Of a stretch of DNA of 64,000 nucleotides, positions 22,196 to 29,226 are shown piece after piece; positions within the stretch are counted from its first letter, which is position 1; every line of letters starts with the position of its first letter. Source of the stretch: a virus; IMG/VR virus record IMGVR_UViG_3300027985_000872, positions 102,619 through 166,618 of that record; one strand, given 5' to 3'. The notes under the pieces were generated by a model that saw only the letters and a list, made by a program, of their open reading frames with translations, had not been told where the DNA came from and did no database searches. The position numbers and the translations under genes are program-made.

Positions 22196-22460
22196 ACCAA
22201 TCATAAAAGAGTTCAACTCGCTCACTGACTCTGAAGTTAAATTCCTGCAGCGTCTGGTCAACAATAAGGGTCATGCTTCAGGTCGCTGTACTTACTCTAG
22301 TTACTTCACCTGCGAAGGATGTGCGGTGTACGAACTCAACGCTGACCCCGATAAATCACCTCCAAGAGATTATGACTGCCTTAGTAAAGAAGCTCTAGCC
22401 ATAGCGAAGGAGATACTCGACATCAACATCACAAACAATATACTACTGGGGGAAGAATGA
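22188..22460 (+). CDS. B-type Cys-rich protein
   Basis: A 90-aa protein in B-type layout: helix L-T-D-S-E-V-K-F-L-Q-R-L-V, then C-T-Y, C-E-G-C, a later C, and the tail N-N-I-L-L-G-E-E. The GGGGGA in its last codons is the ribosome binding site of the next gene (ATGA overlap). Confidence 0.7.
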   Translation: MSKPIIKEFNSLTDSEVKFLQRLVNNKGHASGRCTYSSYFTCEGCAVYELNADPDKSPPRDYDCLSKEALAIAKEILDINITNNILLGEE

Positions 22461-22702
22461 TCGACCTATCTTCCCACGACGTAAATTTCCTAAAGGAACT
22501 AATCCAGAACAACGGCGAATGCCGAGGATATAGATGGGACGGCGATATACACATGTGCTCAAAATTCTGCCCCATCATGAGGAGATACAATAGATGTTAT
22601 AGTTTCCAGGACACCAAGGGGGTAGCTATCTATATCTTATGGGAATACGACGCCCATATAGACTCCATCCTGTTGGACTCTGTCGAGTCCGGTCAGCAGT
22701 AG
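22457..22702 (+). CDS. B-type Cys-rich protein
   Basis: An 81-aa protein: D-V-N-F-L-K-E-L-I, then G-E-C, C-S-K-F-C-P, a later C, and the tail I-D-S-I-L-L-D-S. No gene follows directly, and its tail continues past the usual ending (VESGQQ), in line with no need to encode a downstream ribosome binding site. Confidence 0.7.
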   Translation: MIDLSSHDVNFLKELIQNNGECRGYRWDGDIHMCSKFCPIMRRYNRCYSFQDTKGVAIYILWEYDAHIDSILLDSVESGQQ

Positions 22703-22741
22703 TTATATCGACTGACTCCATGCTGGAGGTCGCGGTTTCGC

Positions 22742-22759
22742 GACTGACACTGCTACGCC
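22742..22759 (+). repeat. 18-mer GACTGACACTGCTACGCC
   Basis: The fourth copy, with G in place of the first A. It overlaps the 3' arm of the hairpin GTCGCG/CGCGAC at 22729-22744. Confidence 0.7.
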
Positions 22760-22764
22760 ACAGC

Positions 22765-22990
22765 CGGTTGCTTGTGGGGCTAGCCCCACAGGTATGCAAA
22801 TAGGCCCTAGAGGAACTCTCGGTCGGACCTGTGGGGCTAATAGTGGGGTCTGTTCAACCGCCTGTGGGGCTAGCCCCACGCCACTGTTAGCCCCACTGTG
22901 GGTCCTGTGGGGTCTCCGACACAGGTAAGTCGAAACTGGAGTGGACTATAGTTGTGGGACTATGGGCGTCGCCCCACCCCATGCCCCACA
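22765..22990 (+). repeat. GTGGGGC/GCCCCAC palindrome cluster
   Basis: A GC-rich gene-free block with two perfect copies of GTGGGGCTAGCCCCAC (22774-22789 and 22864-22879) and several single half-sites in both orientations. The transcript could form many alternative hairpins. It has no coding frame. It could be a regulatory RNA, a DNA-protein binding array, or a replication-related iteron cluster. Confidence 0.6.
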
Positions 22991-23029
22991 GTTTTCGTAC
23001 ACTAAAAATCAATAACTTAATCCACCCAA

Positions 23030-23039
23030 ACCGATACGA
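23030..23039 (+). promoter_or_regulatory. ACCGATACGA element
   Basis: One mismatch to consensus, 33 nt before the ATG at 23063. Confidence 0.6.
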
Positions 23040-23062
23040 TAGCTATCCTGGAGGGGTGTGTG

Positions 23063-23407
23063 ATGAGTGGAAATGAACCAGATACTGTGGGTCCTCAGTG
23101 GGTCCACAGCGTAGATATCAGGTATGAGAGAGGTCTGCCGATAATAAGCCTGTGCATGGACGATATGAGTACTGTTAGGCATGAGTTTTCCCCTAACGAT
23201 AGACTCGTGATTAGATCCGCATACAAGTCCTTAACTCATATGATAGATGTATTGTTTGAATTAGAAGTGATAGACTATATGTCTGTATCAGATGAGTGGA
23301 TGTTCTTGTTGAAGAGTTTATTTAGGAAATATGAGTGGAAAGAAAATATATTGAAGAAGATTGATGGTTTAAGTACATTTATGATTTGGGTGGAAGGATT
23401 AATATGA
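23063..23407 (+). CDS. C-type protein 1
   Basis: A 114-aa protein with GGAGGGG 6 nt before the ATG (an in-frame GTG lies one codon earlier). First of seven C-type paralogs (23063, 23542, 24368, 25510, 26577, 27545, 34008). Layout: Q-W-V-H-x-V-x-I near the start, alternating strands, an H-x-x-x-x-x-D-R motif near residue 45, a helix resembling the A-type core (M-I-D-V-L-F-E-L-E-V), S-L-F-R-K-Y-E-W, and a terminal S-T-F-M-I-W. It looks like a beta-alpha domain. Function unknown. Confidence 0.7.
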   Translation: MSGNEPDTVGPQWVHSVDIRYERGLPIISLCMDDMSTVRHEFSPNDRLVIRSAYKSLTHMIDVLFELEVIDYMSVSDEWMFLLKSLFRKYEWKENILKKIDGLSTFMIWVEGLI

Positions 23408-23445
23408 GTGAGAGATCAATTAGAGAAAAAAGATGTGGAATATAG
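23404..23445 (+). pseudogene. Remnant 5' end of an A-type gene (13 codons)
   Basis: ATG at 23404 opens a 13-codon frame (MSERSIREKRCGI) that stops inside the next A-type gene. Its sequence resembles the N-terminus of the 27925 gene (N-T-E-R-D-L before M-W). A frameshift appears to have separated it from the core that starts at 23433. Confidence 0.45.
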
Positions 23446-23549
23446 TATACGATCTTCGTATGATGCTCAGTAAGATGGGAGTAATGGAAGCAACCTTTAT
23501 ATGGATGAACATATACGACTACATAGACAGGGTAATGAAAGATGAGTGA
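23433..23549 (+). CDS. A-type microprotein, probably N-terminally truncated
   Basis: A 38-aa frame: M-W-N-I-V-Y-D-L-R-M-M-L-S-K-M-G-V, then Y-D-Y-I-D-R-V. Very close to the C-terminal part of the 27925 gene (M-W-D-I-V-Y-N-L-H-I-M-L-L-K-M-D). It overlaps the next gene by 8 nt. Confidence 0.55.
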   Translation: MWNIVYDLRMMLSKMGVMEATFIWMNIYDYIDRVMKDE

Positions 23550-23883
23550 GCAGTGGGTCCACAATGTTGGCATAAGGTACAAGCGCAGAGCACTTATGAT
23601 ATATTTGTATGTAGGTGACGAATGTGCCTCTGTATTGGACTGCGATGTTGTTAAGCATCAGATATCCTCTGGAGATAGCTCTGATATTGAGCTTATATGC
23701 GCGTGTATAGGAAGGATTAGGAAGATATTGTATAGACTTGAGATAGATCAGAATGATTATTCGTCTAATGCACTTATTAAACCAGTGTTGAAGAGATTAT
23801 TTAATAATTATGAGTGGGATAAAACTGGTCTTAATATAGATACAGGAAGTTATTACTTATTATGGGAATGGTTGGATATATGA
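23542..23883 (+). CDS. C-type protein 2
   Basis: A 113-aa paralog of the 23063 gene: Q-W-V-H-N-V-x-I-R-Y near the start, a helix I-R-K-I-L-Y-R-L-E-I, L-K-R-L-F-N-N-Y-E-W, and L-L-W-E-W at the end. It overlaps both neighbours. Confidence 0.7.
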   Translation: MSEQWVHNVGIRYKRRALMIYLYVGDECASVLDCDVVKHQISSGDSSDIELICACIGRIRKILYRLEIDQNDYSSNALIKPVLKRLFNNYEWDKTGLNIDTGSYYLLWEWLDI

Positions 23884-24026
23884 TCAGTGAGGAGAAGAAA
23901 TTCGATATGTGGTCGACCACGAGGAGGTTATTGAAAACTCTCATTCGTTTAGGAGTAAATGCCTCTCATCTTTACATGTATTCCTATGTAGAGAGGGTAA
24001 TAAAGAATAGCGATAGCATAGATTAG
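23880..24026 (+). CDS. A-type microprotein
   Basis: A 48-aa frame in ATGA overlap with the C-type gene. D-M-W-S-T-T-R-R-L-L-K-T-L-I-R-L-G-V, then Y-S-Y-V-E-R-V. Confidence 0.6.
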   Translation: MISEEKKFDMWSTTRRLLKTLIRLGVNASHLYMYSYVERVIKNSDSID

Positions 24027-24047
24027 ATTGAAATAGGGATATACGAT

Positions 24048-24155
24048 ATGTGGTTTATAATGTTTAATCTGAGAAAAACCTTCATGAAGATGAAAGTGAG
24101 TTTTTCCGACATGAGCATACATGACTATATCAAGAGAGTAACTTATGATGAGTGA
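24048..24155 (+). CDS. A-type microprotein (minimal)
   Basis: A 35-aa frame starting M-W-F-I-M-F-N-L-R-K-T-F-M-K-M-K-V, then H-D-Y-I-K-R-V. Same subtype as the 23433 and 27925 genes. No clear ribosome binding site is visible. Confidence 0.5.
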   Translation: MWFIMFNLRKTFMKMKVSFSDMSIHDYIKRVTYDE

Positions 24156-24279
24156 AGAAAAGAGAAGAGCGTATATGATATGGTATACATGGTGTTTATT
24201 GAAGATGCTTTCAAAAATGAACGTAGATGTTTTCGGTTTTCAATTAGAAAATTATGTAAATAGGATAAATAGATTATGA
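24145..24279 (+). CDS. A-type microprotein
   Basis: A 44-aa frame (43 from the second ATG): W-Y-T-W-C-L-L-K-M-L-S-K-M-N-V, then E-N-Y-V-N-R-I. It overlaps both neighbours. Confidence 0.6.
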   Translation: MMSEEKRRAYMIWYTWCLLKMLSKMNVDVFGFQLENYVNRINRL

Positions 24280-24371
24280 TTGTATTAAGATTATTAATAG
24301 CACTTAGAAAATTAGAGATAATTACTTCTTTTTCTGGTGTATGTGAGTATCTATCAAGGATAGGTGAATGA
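24276..24371 (+). CDS. A-type microprotein (minimal)
   Basis: A 31-aa frame, about the smallest complete core: L-R-L-L-I-A-L-R-K-L-E-I, then V-C-E-Y-L-S-R-I-G. It overlaps by 4 nt on each side (ATGA). Confidence 0.5.
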   Translation: MIVLRLLIALRKLEIITSFSGVCEYLSRIGE

Positions 24372-24736
24372 GTAAACAATGGATTCACAAGGTGATAATT
24401 GAACCTGATAATAACTTATTATTAATAAAGTTATTTATAGGTAATAAAGATGCTTTTATGGAAGATTGGAATATCACAAGATACGGTCTTTGTGTTGAAG
24501 ATAGATCGCTTCTAAAATATAGAAGTATGTATTTACTTAAGGTTAGAGACATATTAAATAAATTTGAGCTGATACCCCTATTAGGTATTGGAGATTATAT
24601 CCACGAAATGAGAGCATCTGTGTTAAAGAGTTTATTTGATAACTATAGGTGGGACGAAGAAAGAATATTTGATATAGTAAGTCACAGAGACCTACTTATC
24701 TTTATAAAATGGGTATACGGTGAAGAACGATTATAG
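24368..24736 (+). CDS. C-type protein 3
   Basis: A 122-aa paralog: K-Q-W-I-H-K-V-I-I near the start, E-D-R-S-L-L, helix V-R-D-I-L-N-K-F-E-L, L-K-S-L-F-D-N-Y-R-W, and F-I-K-W-V at the end. Confidence 0.7.
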   Translation: MSKQWIHKVIIEPDNNLLLIKLFIGNKDAFMEDWNITRYGLCVEDRSLLKYRSMYLLKVRDILNKFELIPLLGIGDYIHEMRASVLKSLFDNYRWDEERIFDIVSHRDLLIFIKWVYGEERL

Positions 24737-24866
24737 TGACATTACGACACCCAAGTGGCTTATATTCCTAGATTTAATAGGAATACTAGGGAAACTAAAA
24801 GTCGATCTTGATATTGCAAGTGCTGGCGTGGTATTGGGGAGATTGAGAGATGAAGAAAAGAAATAA
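24720..24866 (+). CDS. A-type microprotein (GTG start)
   Basis: A 48-aa frame from GTG 24720, which overlaps the C-type gene by 17 nt. Core I-F-L-D-L-I-G-I-L-G-K-L-K-V-D, then D-I-A-S-A-G-V-V-L-G-R-L-R-D-E. The same subtype occurs at 25982. It overlaps the next B-type gene by 17 nt. Confidence 0.55.
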   Translation: MKNDYSDITTPKWLIFLDLIGILGKLKVDLDIASAGVVLGRLRDEEKK

Positions 24867-25071
24867 ACTAACTGACAAAGATATAGAGATACTTGAAGAG
24901 CTCAAGAAAGCTAAAGGAGGTTGTTATTGTACTAAACTGAGAGATCTGTCTTGCGACTGTTGTCCTTTAGGAAATTTGACGATGGCAAGAGGATGTAACG
25001 AAGAGATAGCATTTAAACATGCCGTACGTTTGTTGGATGAACATATTAACTCTATATTATTGGGGGAATAA
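24850..25071 (+). CDS. B-type Cys-rich protein
   Basis: A 73-aa typical member: L-T-D-K-D-I-E-I-L-E-E-L, G-G-C-Y-C, S-C-D-C-C-P, a lone C, then a helix and the tail H-I-N-S-I-L-L-G-E. The codons TTGGGGGAA before the stop are the ribosome binding site of the next gene. Confidence 0.75.
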   Translation: MKKRNKLTDKDIEILEELKKAKGGCYCTKLRDLSCDCCPLGNLTMARGCNEEIAFKHAVRLLDEHINSILLGE

Positions 25072-25346
25072 TGAATATATCACTTGAGAGTAGTTATTGT
25101 TTTGAAGAGTATGAGTTTAAGCGTATACCGACCAAGTATTCTTTTCAATGGGTCGTATTTTTAAAGGATAATAAAGTCGGAACTTTATATATCTATAAGG
25201 ATGAAGTTCACGGATATGTACAGCATCCACGATTTAATGGCGGAGATTCTTATTATCGAGAGATACGTGAGTGGAATCGCATACGAAGACTGATGAACGA
25301 GCACGTATATAATCTTATGTTGAACGAAATACTGTTGGATGTGTAA
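25071..25346 (+). CDS. Small beta-rich protein with ILLD tail
   Basis: A 91-aa protein with alternating strands (Q-W-V-V-F-L-K-D, G-T-L-Y-I-Y-K-D) and a C-terminal helix ending N-E-I-L-L-D-V. It lacks the B-type cysteines but carries the same tail. Coupled to both neighbours through TAATG junctions. Confidence 0.65.
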   Translation: MNISLESSYCFEEYEFKRIPTKYSFQWVVFLKDNKVGTLYIYKDEVHGYVQHPRFNGGDSYYREIREWNRIRRLMNEHVYNLMLNEILLDV

Positions 25347-25513
25347 TGGGAAAAACAACAGCGATAATTATTTGTGGTGCTTGCTTTTTATTGATGGTGC
25401 CGTTATTGATGTTTATGGAAGCACGAATGCGCAACGAGAGAGTAAGACGCTCTAATTGTAAACATTATTTAAAGTCAATGCTGTATAATTTAAAACTTTA
25501 TAAATTTAAATGA
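25346..25513 (+). CDS. Membrane-anchored A-type protein
   Basis: A 55-aa protein. A membrane helix (residues 5-24) is followed by a basic stretch and then an A-type core (Y-L-K-S-M-L-Y-N-L-K-L). The plan is shared with genes at 26153, 26924, 27351, 33841 and 45457. Confidence 0.6.
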   Translation: MGKTTAIIICGACFLLMVPLLMFMEARMRNERVRRSNCKHYLKSMLYNLKLYKFK

Positions 25514-25866
25514 AAAAGATAAAAATGAGTAAGCAATTAGTTCATAAAGTAAACATTGAATACATAGATACGAAGCTAATAGTGTTTTTATATGTGAGCG
25601 ATGAGCGTGATACTCGCAGTACAATTCAACACCGCATATTCCCTGAAGATAGACGACAGATTAGACCTATGTGTGTATGTCTGAATAAACTTAGAGGTAT
25701 GTTGTGGCACATCGGAATAACAGATGATATACCTTTCTTATTAAATGCCATAGGTATGTCAGTATTGAAGAACTTATTTAATGATTATGAATGGGAGAAT
25801 GATAGAAATTATTTGATAGAACAATCAAGTCTGAGTACTTTTATATGGTGGATATATAATGAATAG
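25510..25866 (+). CDS. C-type protein 4
   Basis: A 118-aa frame (113 from the ATG at 25525). K-Q-L-V-H-K-V-N-I near the start, P-E-D-R-R-Q-I-R, helix L-R-G-M-L-W-H-I-G-I, L-K-N-L-F-N-D-Y-E-W, and S-T-F-I-W-W at the end. Confidence 0.7.
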   Translation: MKKIKMSKQLVHKVNIEYIDTKLIVFLYVSDERDTRSTIQHRIFPEDRRQIRPMCVCLNKLRGMLWHIGITDDIPFLLNAIGMSVLKNLFNDYEWENDRNYLIEQSSLSTFIWWIYNE

Positions 25867-25875
25867 GAAGAAATA

Positions 25876-26022
25876 ATGCGGTTTATGAATAATTATACGG
25901 CTATTTTTGAACTACAGTACATATTGTATCGTCTTGGTGTAATGCGTGGTACATGTTGCGGCGGTCAATGGACTAAAGACTATGCGAGACGATATGGAGC
26001 AAAAATTGAAACTCAAAAGTGA
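25876..26022 (+). CDS. A-type microprotein
   Basis: A 48-aa frame with core I-F-E-L-Q-Y-I-L-Y-R-L-G-V, then D-Y-A-R-R-Y-G-A. The D-Y-A-R-R-Y motif recurs at 60188 and loosely at 40356. Confidence 0.6.
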   Translation: MRFMNNYTAIFELQYILYRLGVMRGTCCGGQWTKDYARRYGAKIETQK

Positions 26023-26134
26023 TTTACTCATAGAGCTATTGGGGATGTTAGAAGTATTAGGGGTTGATTGGGATATATCTAGCGCTAATATAGTACATCT
26101 TAGACTTCTGAGAGAAGAAAGATTAATAAGTTAA
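25982..26134 (+). CDS. A-type microprotein
   Basis: A 50-aa frame (46 from the second ATG at 25994). Core I-E-L-L-G-M-L-E-V-L-G-V-D-W-D-I-S-S-A. Paralog of the 24720 gene. Confidence 0.55.
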   Translation: MRDDMEQKLKLKSDLLIELLGMLEVLGVDWDISSANIVHLRLLREERLIS

Positions 26135-26152
26135 TTACATAGGATTATTATA

Positions 26153-26329
26153 TTGGAAACTATAGCAATAATTATGAAACTCTTAATGTTAGCATTATGT
26201 CTCTATGCGCTTATAACTTTTACAGTTGAATATGTATTTATAGGCAAAGTGAGAAAACACAATAAGAATTTCTTTATATCTCATGACTTACGACAGACGC
26301 TTTATAAATTAGGAATAAAGTTCGACTAA
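26153..26329 (+). CDS. Membrane-anchored A-type protein (TTG start?)
   Basis: 58 aa from a TTG at 26153 with AGGA upstream, or 51 aa from ATG 26174. Membrane helix M-K-L-L-M-L-A-L-C-L-Y-A-L-I, a basic linker, then S-H-D-L-R-Q-T-L-Y-K-L-G-I. Start choice is uncertain. Confidence 0.5.
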   Translation: METIAIIMKLLMLALCLYALITFTVEYVFIGKVRKHNKNFFISHDLRQTLYKLGIKFD

Positions 26330-26358
26330 TAGGGTATCTAATAATACGTAGGTGAATA

Positions 26359-26580
26359 ATGAAGAAAGCTAATGAATTGACAACAGAAGATATTGAGATT
26401 TTAAATAATATAGTAGAAAATGGAGGAAACTGTCATACACCAAAAGACCTATCATGTGCCAATTGTCCTGTGTTTGTAAAGGGTAGTTTATGTTATCGAA
26501 AAGGAATAAAAGAGCGCGCTTTATACCTATTAAGAGAATACAATAAATATATTGATTCTATTTTATTGGAGCAAGAATGA
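26359..26580 (+). CDS. B-type Cys-rich protein
   Basis: A 73-aa typical member: L-T-T-E-D-I-E-I-L-N-N-I, G-G-N-C, S-C-A-N-C-P, lone C, then the tail Y-I-D-S-I-L-L-E-Q-E. The TTGGAGCAAG in its last codons serves the next gene (ATGA overlap). Confidence 0.75.
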   Translation: MKKANELTTEDIEILNNIVENGGNCHTPKDLSCANCPVFVKGSLCYRKGIKERALYLLREYNKYIDSILLEQE

Positions 26581-26927
26581 CAGATGAGCGATACGTACAG
26601 CATGTTATATTAACACGAGATAGCGGTAGACTCAATGTTTGTTTATTAATTGGCCATAAAGATGCAAATATGTCCTGTCTTAAGTCTACCAGATATATTT
26701 TGAAAGAAGATGATAGACTTCTAGCTGAAGCTAGAGTACCTTCTCTTAGAAGACTAATGATTGTGTTTTCTAGATTAGGCATAGAGGATTTTACTAAGTA
26801 TTATAGTCAGGTATATTCAAAAGTATTAAAAAGTTTATTTCCAGATCATAATTGGAAAGAAGATTTTAAGATGAGCACGTCAAACGCAGTGCAATTCGTT
26901 TATTGGATAGAAAGAGTCACTAAATGA
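26577..26927 (+). CDS. C-type protein 5
   Basis: A 116-aa paralog: Y-V-Q-H-V-I-L near the start, E-D-D-R-L-L-A, helix L-R-R-L-M-I-V-F-S-R-L-G-I, L-K-S-L-F-P-D-H-N-W, and F-V-Y-W at the end. Confidence 0.7.
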   Translation: MTDERYVQHVILTRDSGRLNVCLLIGHKDANMSCLKSTRYILKEDDRLLAEARVPSLRRLMIVFSRLGIEDFTKYYSQVYSKVLKSLFPDHNWKEDFKMSTSNAVQFVYWIERVTK

Positions 26928-27094
26928 TTGGATTTAAAATAAGTATATTAATAGTAGCCGTTATTATCTTATTTGACTTTATTGAAAGTTCATATGAGTT
27001 ATTAATAGAGAAACGAAAGTATAGAAAGCATGATAAGAAACGTGCTATCGAGCGCAGAATGGGATATATGTTAAACAAGCTGGAGATTTATTAG
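26924..27094 (+). CDS. Membrane-anchored A-type protein
   Basis: A 56-aa protein in ATGA overlap with the C-type gene. Membrane helix (residues 5-20), very basic linker (E-K-R-K-Y-R-K-H-D-K-K-R), then M-G-Y-M-L-N-K-L-E-I. It ends 0 nt before the next ATG. Confidence 0.6.
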   Translation: MIGFKISILIVAVIILFDFIESSYELLIEKRKYRKHDKKRAIERRMGYMLNKLEIY

Positions 27095-27364
27095 ATGAGC
27101 ATGAAACTACCAGACGGATTTAAGAATATAAACGATGTTGCAACCACGGTTAGCAAAGCCAGAGAATCATTGGATTATAGAAATGGGTACACATGCGATA
27201 TACTTAACCCAACTCAAATTGGTGGAAACGATTGCGATCAATGTATAGTAACCACACTACTTCCTCCTAATTCATGTGACACTAGTAGTTTTAGTAAACT
27301 TCTTGATATGCTACAAGAAGTAATTGCTGAGTATATTTTATTGGAGCAACATGAAGATAATTAA
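27095..27364 (+). CDS. B-type Cys-rich protein (NPxQxG..CDQC subtype)
   Basis: An 89-aa paralog of the 21533 gene: C-D-I-L-N-P-T-Q-I-G, D-C-D-Q-C, lone C, and tail I-A-E-Y-I-L-L-E-Q. The TTGGAGC codons are the ribosome binding site for the ATG at 27351, in another frame. Confidence 0.75.
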   Translation: MSMKLPDGFKNINDVATTVSKARESLDYRNGYTCDILNPTQIGGNDCDQCIVTTLLPPNSCDTSSFSKLLDMLQEVIAEYILLEQHEDN

Positions 27365-27542
27365 GAACACATTTGATATCATAGCTATAGTTATCATGCT
27401 GATACTACCTGGTTTTGTTGCACTAGGTATACTCCATATTATAGATACCATTGAAAATAAAAGAAGACGTAAACTAGAGAAAGACTATTATATAGTATGC
27501 GATATATTACATGTATGTAATAAATTAGGAATAGGTAGCTAA
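27351..27542 (+). CDS. Membrane-anchored A-type protein
   Basis: A 63-aa frame from ATG 27351 (GGAG 5 nt upstream, inside the B-type gene). Membrane helix I-I-A-I-V-I-M-L-I-L-P-G-F-V-A-L, basic K-R-R-R-K linker, then V-C-D-I-L-H-V-C-N-K-L-G-I. Confidence 0.6.
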   Translation: MKIIKNTFDIIAIVIMLILPGFVALGILHIIDTIENKRRRKLEKDYYIVCDILHVCNKLGIGS

Positions 27543-27544
27543 AT

Positions 27545-27856
27545 ATGAGTGAACAAGTATATGTAGTTGATGTAGATATGAGATTAAAAAACGATTCACT
27601 AATGATAATAGTTCAAACCGAGCGTGGTAGTTATCATATAAAAAAAGGAAAATACGAGATAATTATTCCTCCTCATGATAGGCACATGGTGAGAGACATG
27701 GTATTATCTGCTACTAATTTATTATCTCTGTTTAAGAAACTAGACGTATCTTTAAAAGAACAAAAGTATATGGGGGATACGGCTACAATAATGCTAGTTA
27801 AATATTTATGTAAAGATACAAATTGGACTTGGAAGATACACCAGATATTTTCTTAG
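27545..27856 (+). CDS. C-type protein 6 (diverged)
   Basis: A 103-aa frame: Y-V-V-D-V-D-M near the start, P-P-H-D-R-H-M-V-R, helix L-L-S-L-F-K-K-L-D-V, L-V-K-Y-L-C-K-D-T-N-W. It lacks the final S-T-x-x-x-W segment. A gap of 68 nt to the next gene may hold the lost 3' end. Confidence 0.6.
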   Translation: MSEQVYVVDVDMRLKNDSLMIIVQTERGSYHIKKGKYEIIIPPHDRHMVRDMVLSATNLLSLFKKLDVSLKEQKYMGDTATIMLVKYLCKDTNWTWKIHQIFS

Positions 27857-27924
27857 ACTCGCTGATCTTTGGAGATTGGTTGCGTGGGAAAAGAGATGAT
27901 GACATAGATAAGGTATAGCATAAT

Positions 27925-28077
27925 ATGAGACTCGATATAAGTAATACAGAAAGAGATTTGATGTGGGATATAGTGTACAATCTTCATATTATGCTTCTTA
28001 AGATGGATATAGATGACGGAACTAATTATGGTATGAATTACTTTGATTACATAGATAGACTCGCAGACAATAATTAA
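27925..28077 (+). CDS. A-type microprotein
   Basis: A 50-aa frame: D-L-M-W-D-I-V-Y-N-L-H-I-M-L-L-K-M-D-I, then F-D-Y-I-D-R-L. Reference member for the M-W subtype. It ends just before an ACCGATTCGA element. Confidence 0.6.
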   Translation: MRLDISNTERDLMWDIVYNLHIMLLKMDIDDGTNYGMNYFDYIDRLADNN

Positions 28078-28082
28078 ACATA

Positions 28083-28092
28083 ACCGATTCGA
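28083..28092 (+). promoter_or_regulatory. ACCGATTCGA element
   Basis: A perfect copy, 40 nt before the ATG at 28123. Confidence 0.65.
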
Positions 28093-28122
28093 AAGATTTA
28101 CATGATACAAGGGGAGGATTTC

Positions 28123-28386
28123 ATGTACGAAAGTAATAAGAAAAATATCAAAGTAGAATCAGCTGAAGAAGCAATACAACGAGGCGTCAAGATCGAGAAA
28201 GATGAAGGTGTAATGCCAAACTCCTTTGTGTATCCAAAGGAATACGGAATGCAGAGACGCAGACGAAGAAGTAAATACAAAGACTACTCTAATAAAGTAG
28301 ATGTCAGAGAATTGCTATCTAAATGTAGCCAAGAACAGAAAGAAAAATTGATGGCTATTCTCGAGAAACAAGGCATTAAACTGTAG
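28123..28386 (+). CDS. Small basic protein with KVES.EEA..RG.KI motif
   Basis: An 87-aa frame from ATG 28123 with GGGGAGG upstream (the ATG at 28102 lacks a site). The N-terminal I-K-V-E-S-A-E-E-A-I-Q-R-G-V-K-I block is shared with the 61008 gene, which stands before the AAA ATPase. A run of arginines (QRRRRRS) follows and then a C-terminal helix. Both paralogs follow an ACCGATTCGA element. Function unknown. Confidence 0.65.
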   Translation: MYESNKKNIKVESAEEAIQRGVKIEKDEGVMPNSFVYPKEYGMQRRRRRSKYKDYSNKVDVRELLSKCSQEQKEKLMAILEKQGIKL

Positions 28387-28412
28387 TAATAAACAATATG
28401 GAAGGGGGAAAC

Positions 28413-29033
28413 ATGAAAAAACTTTTTAGCTTATTAATTTTACTGTCGTTAGTATTATTTGCTAGTTGCGGTGGCGAAGACGGAATCAACGGTCGCGACG
28501 GCCTTGATGGTCAAGATGGAATTAGCGGTACTAGTGGAACCGACGGAGTCGACGGTATTAACGGAACCGACGGAGTCGATGGCGTTAACGGCATCAACGG
28601 TGTAGACGGTACTGACGGAACTGATGGAGTTGATGGCATCAACGGCATAGATGGTGCTGACGGTACTGACGGCAAATCAGCTTATGAGATTGCAGTAGAT
28701 AACGGTTTTGTCGGAACAGAAGCAGAATGGCTCGAATCATTAGAGGCAGATGCAGAACTTGAGCAGTTCTGTCAAGACAACATCTCTATCCTAGACTCTA
28801 TCAACGTAGACGATCATGTCAGCGGTGCATATGCAGATCCGCTGGTGGCAAAGTTCTTTCAGAGTTGTCACACCTATGCATCTGCTTCGACTTATACTGT
28901 GCAGAGTTACTCATACTGTTACTACAGCGAGTATTACTTCTACTACTTTGAGTTGGGTTATCTGTACTACGTGAAGGTGGACTTCAACTACGGTAACAAT
29001 AAGATCACAATGTACAAGAACTTCAACGAGTAG
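28413..29033 (+). CDS. Collagen-like lipoprotein
   Basis: A 206-aa protein. I use ATG 28413 because the ATG at 28398 overlaps the ribosome binding site. A signal peptide with lipobox L-F-A-S-C (Cys at residue 18) is followed by about 22 Gly-terminated triplets of the form x-D-G or x-N-G, a collagen-like repeat. Next come K-S-A-Y-E-I-A-V-D-N-G-F-V-G-T and E-W-L-E-S-L, a segment that often follows such repeats in bacterial collagen-like proteins. The C-terminal domain is Tyr/Ser-rich. It would be displayed on the infected cell's membrane, possibly as a superinfection or surface-masking factor; that role is inference. Confidence 0.75.
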   Translation: MKKLFSLLILLSLVLFASCGGEDGINGRDGLDGQDGISGTSGTDGVDGINGTDGVDGVNGINGVDGTDGTDGVDGINGIDGADGTDGKSAYEIAVDNGFVGTEAEWLESLEADAELEQFCQDNISILDSINVDDHVSGAYADPLVAKFFQSCHTYASASTYTVQSYSYCYYSEYYFYYFELGYLYYVKVDFNYGNNKITMYKNFNE

Positions 29034-29040
29034 GCATTGC

Positions 29041-29226
29041 ATGACTAAACAGAAGAAAATGTACATAATATACTGCGGTGAGGTGCACGAGATTGATTCT
29101 TATTACCCGTCCATTAAAGAAGATAATGTATTTACGGTGTGCATTCATAAATTTAGCTACGAGTTCTTTACACTAGGGGTAGACATCTTTTACACGAGAG
29201 AAGAGGCAAAAGATAAACTACCATGA
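29041..29226 (+). CDS. Small hypothetical protein
   Basis: A 61-aa soluble protein, aromatic-rich (I-Y-C-G-E-V-H-E-I, F-S-Y-E-F-F-T-L). It probably shares the transcript of the lipoprotein and ends at a terminator. Family not recognised. Confidence 0.6.
   Translation: MTKQKKMYIIYCGEVHEIDSYYPSIKEDNVFTVCIHKFSYEFFTLGVDIFYTREEAKDKLP

Noticed and set aside
22765-22990. GC-rich palindromes as a CRISPR array or tRNA cluster
   Set aside because: Spacing is irregular, there are no spacers of constant length and no T-loop sequences.
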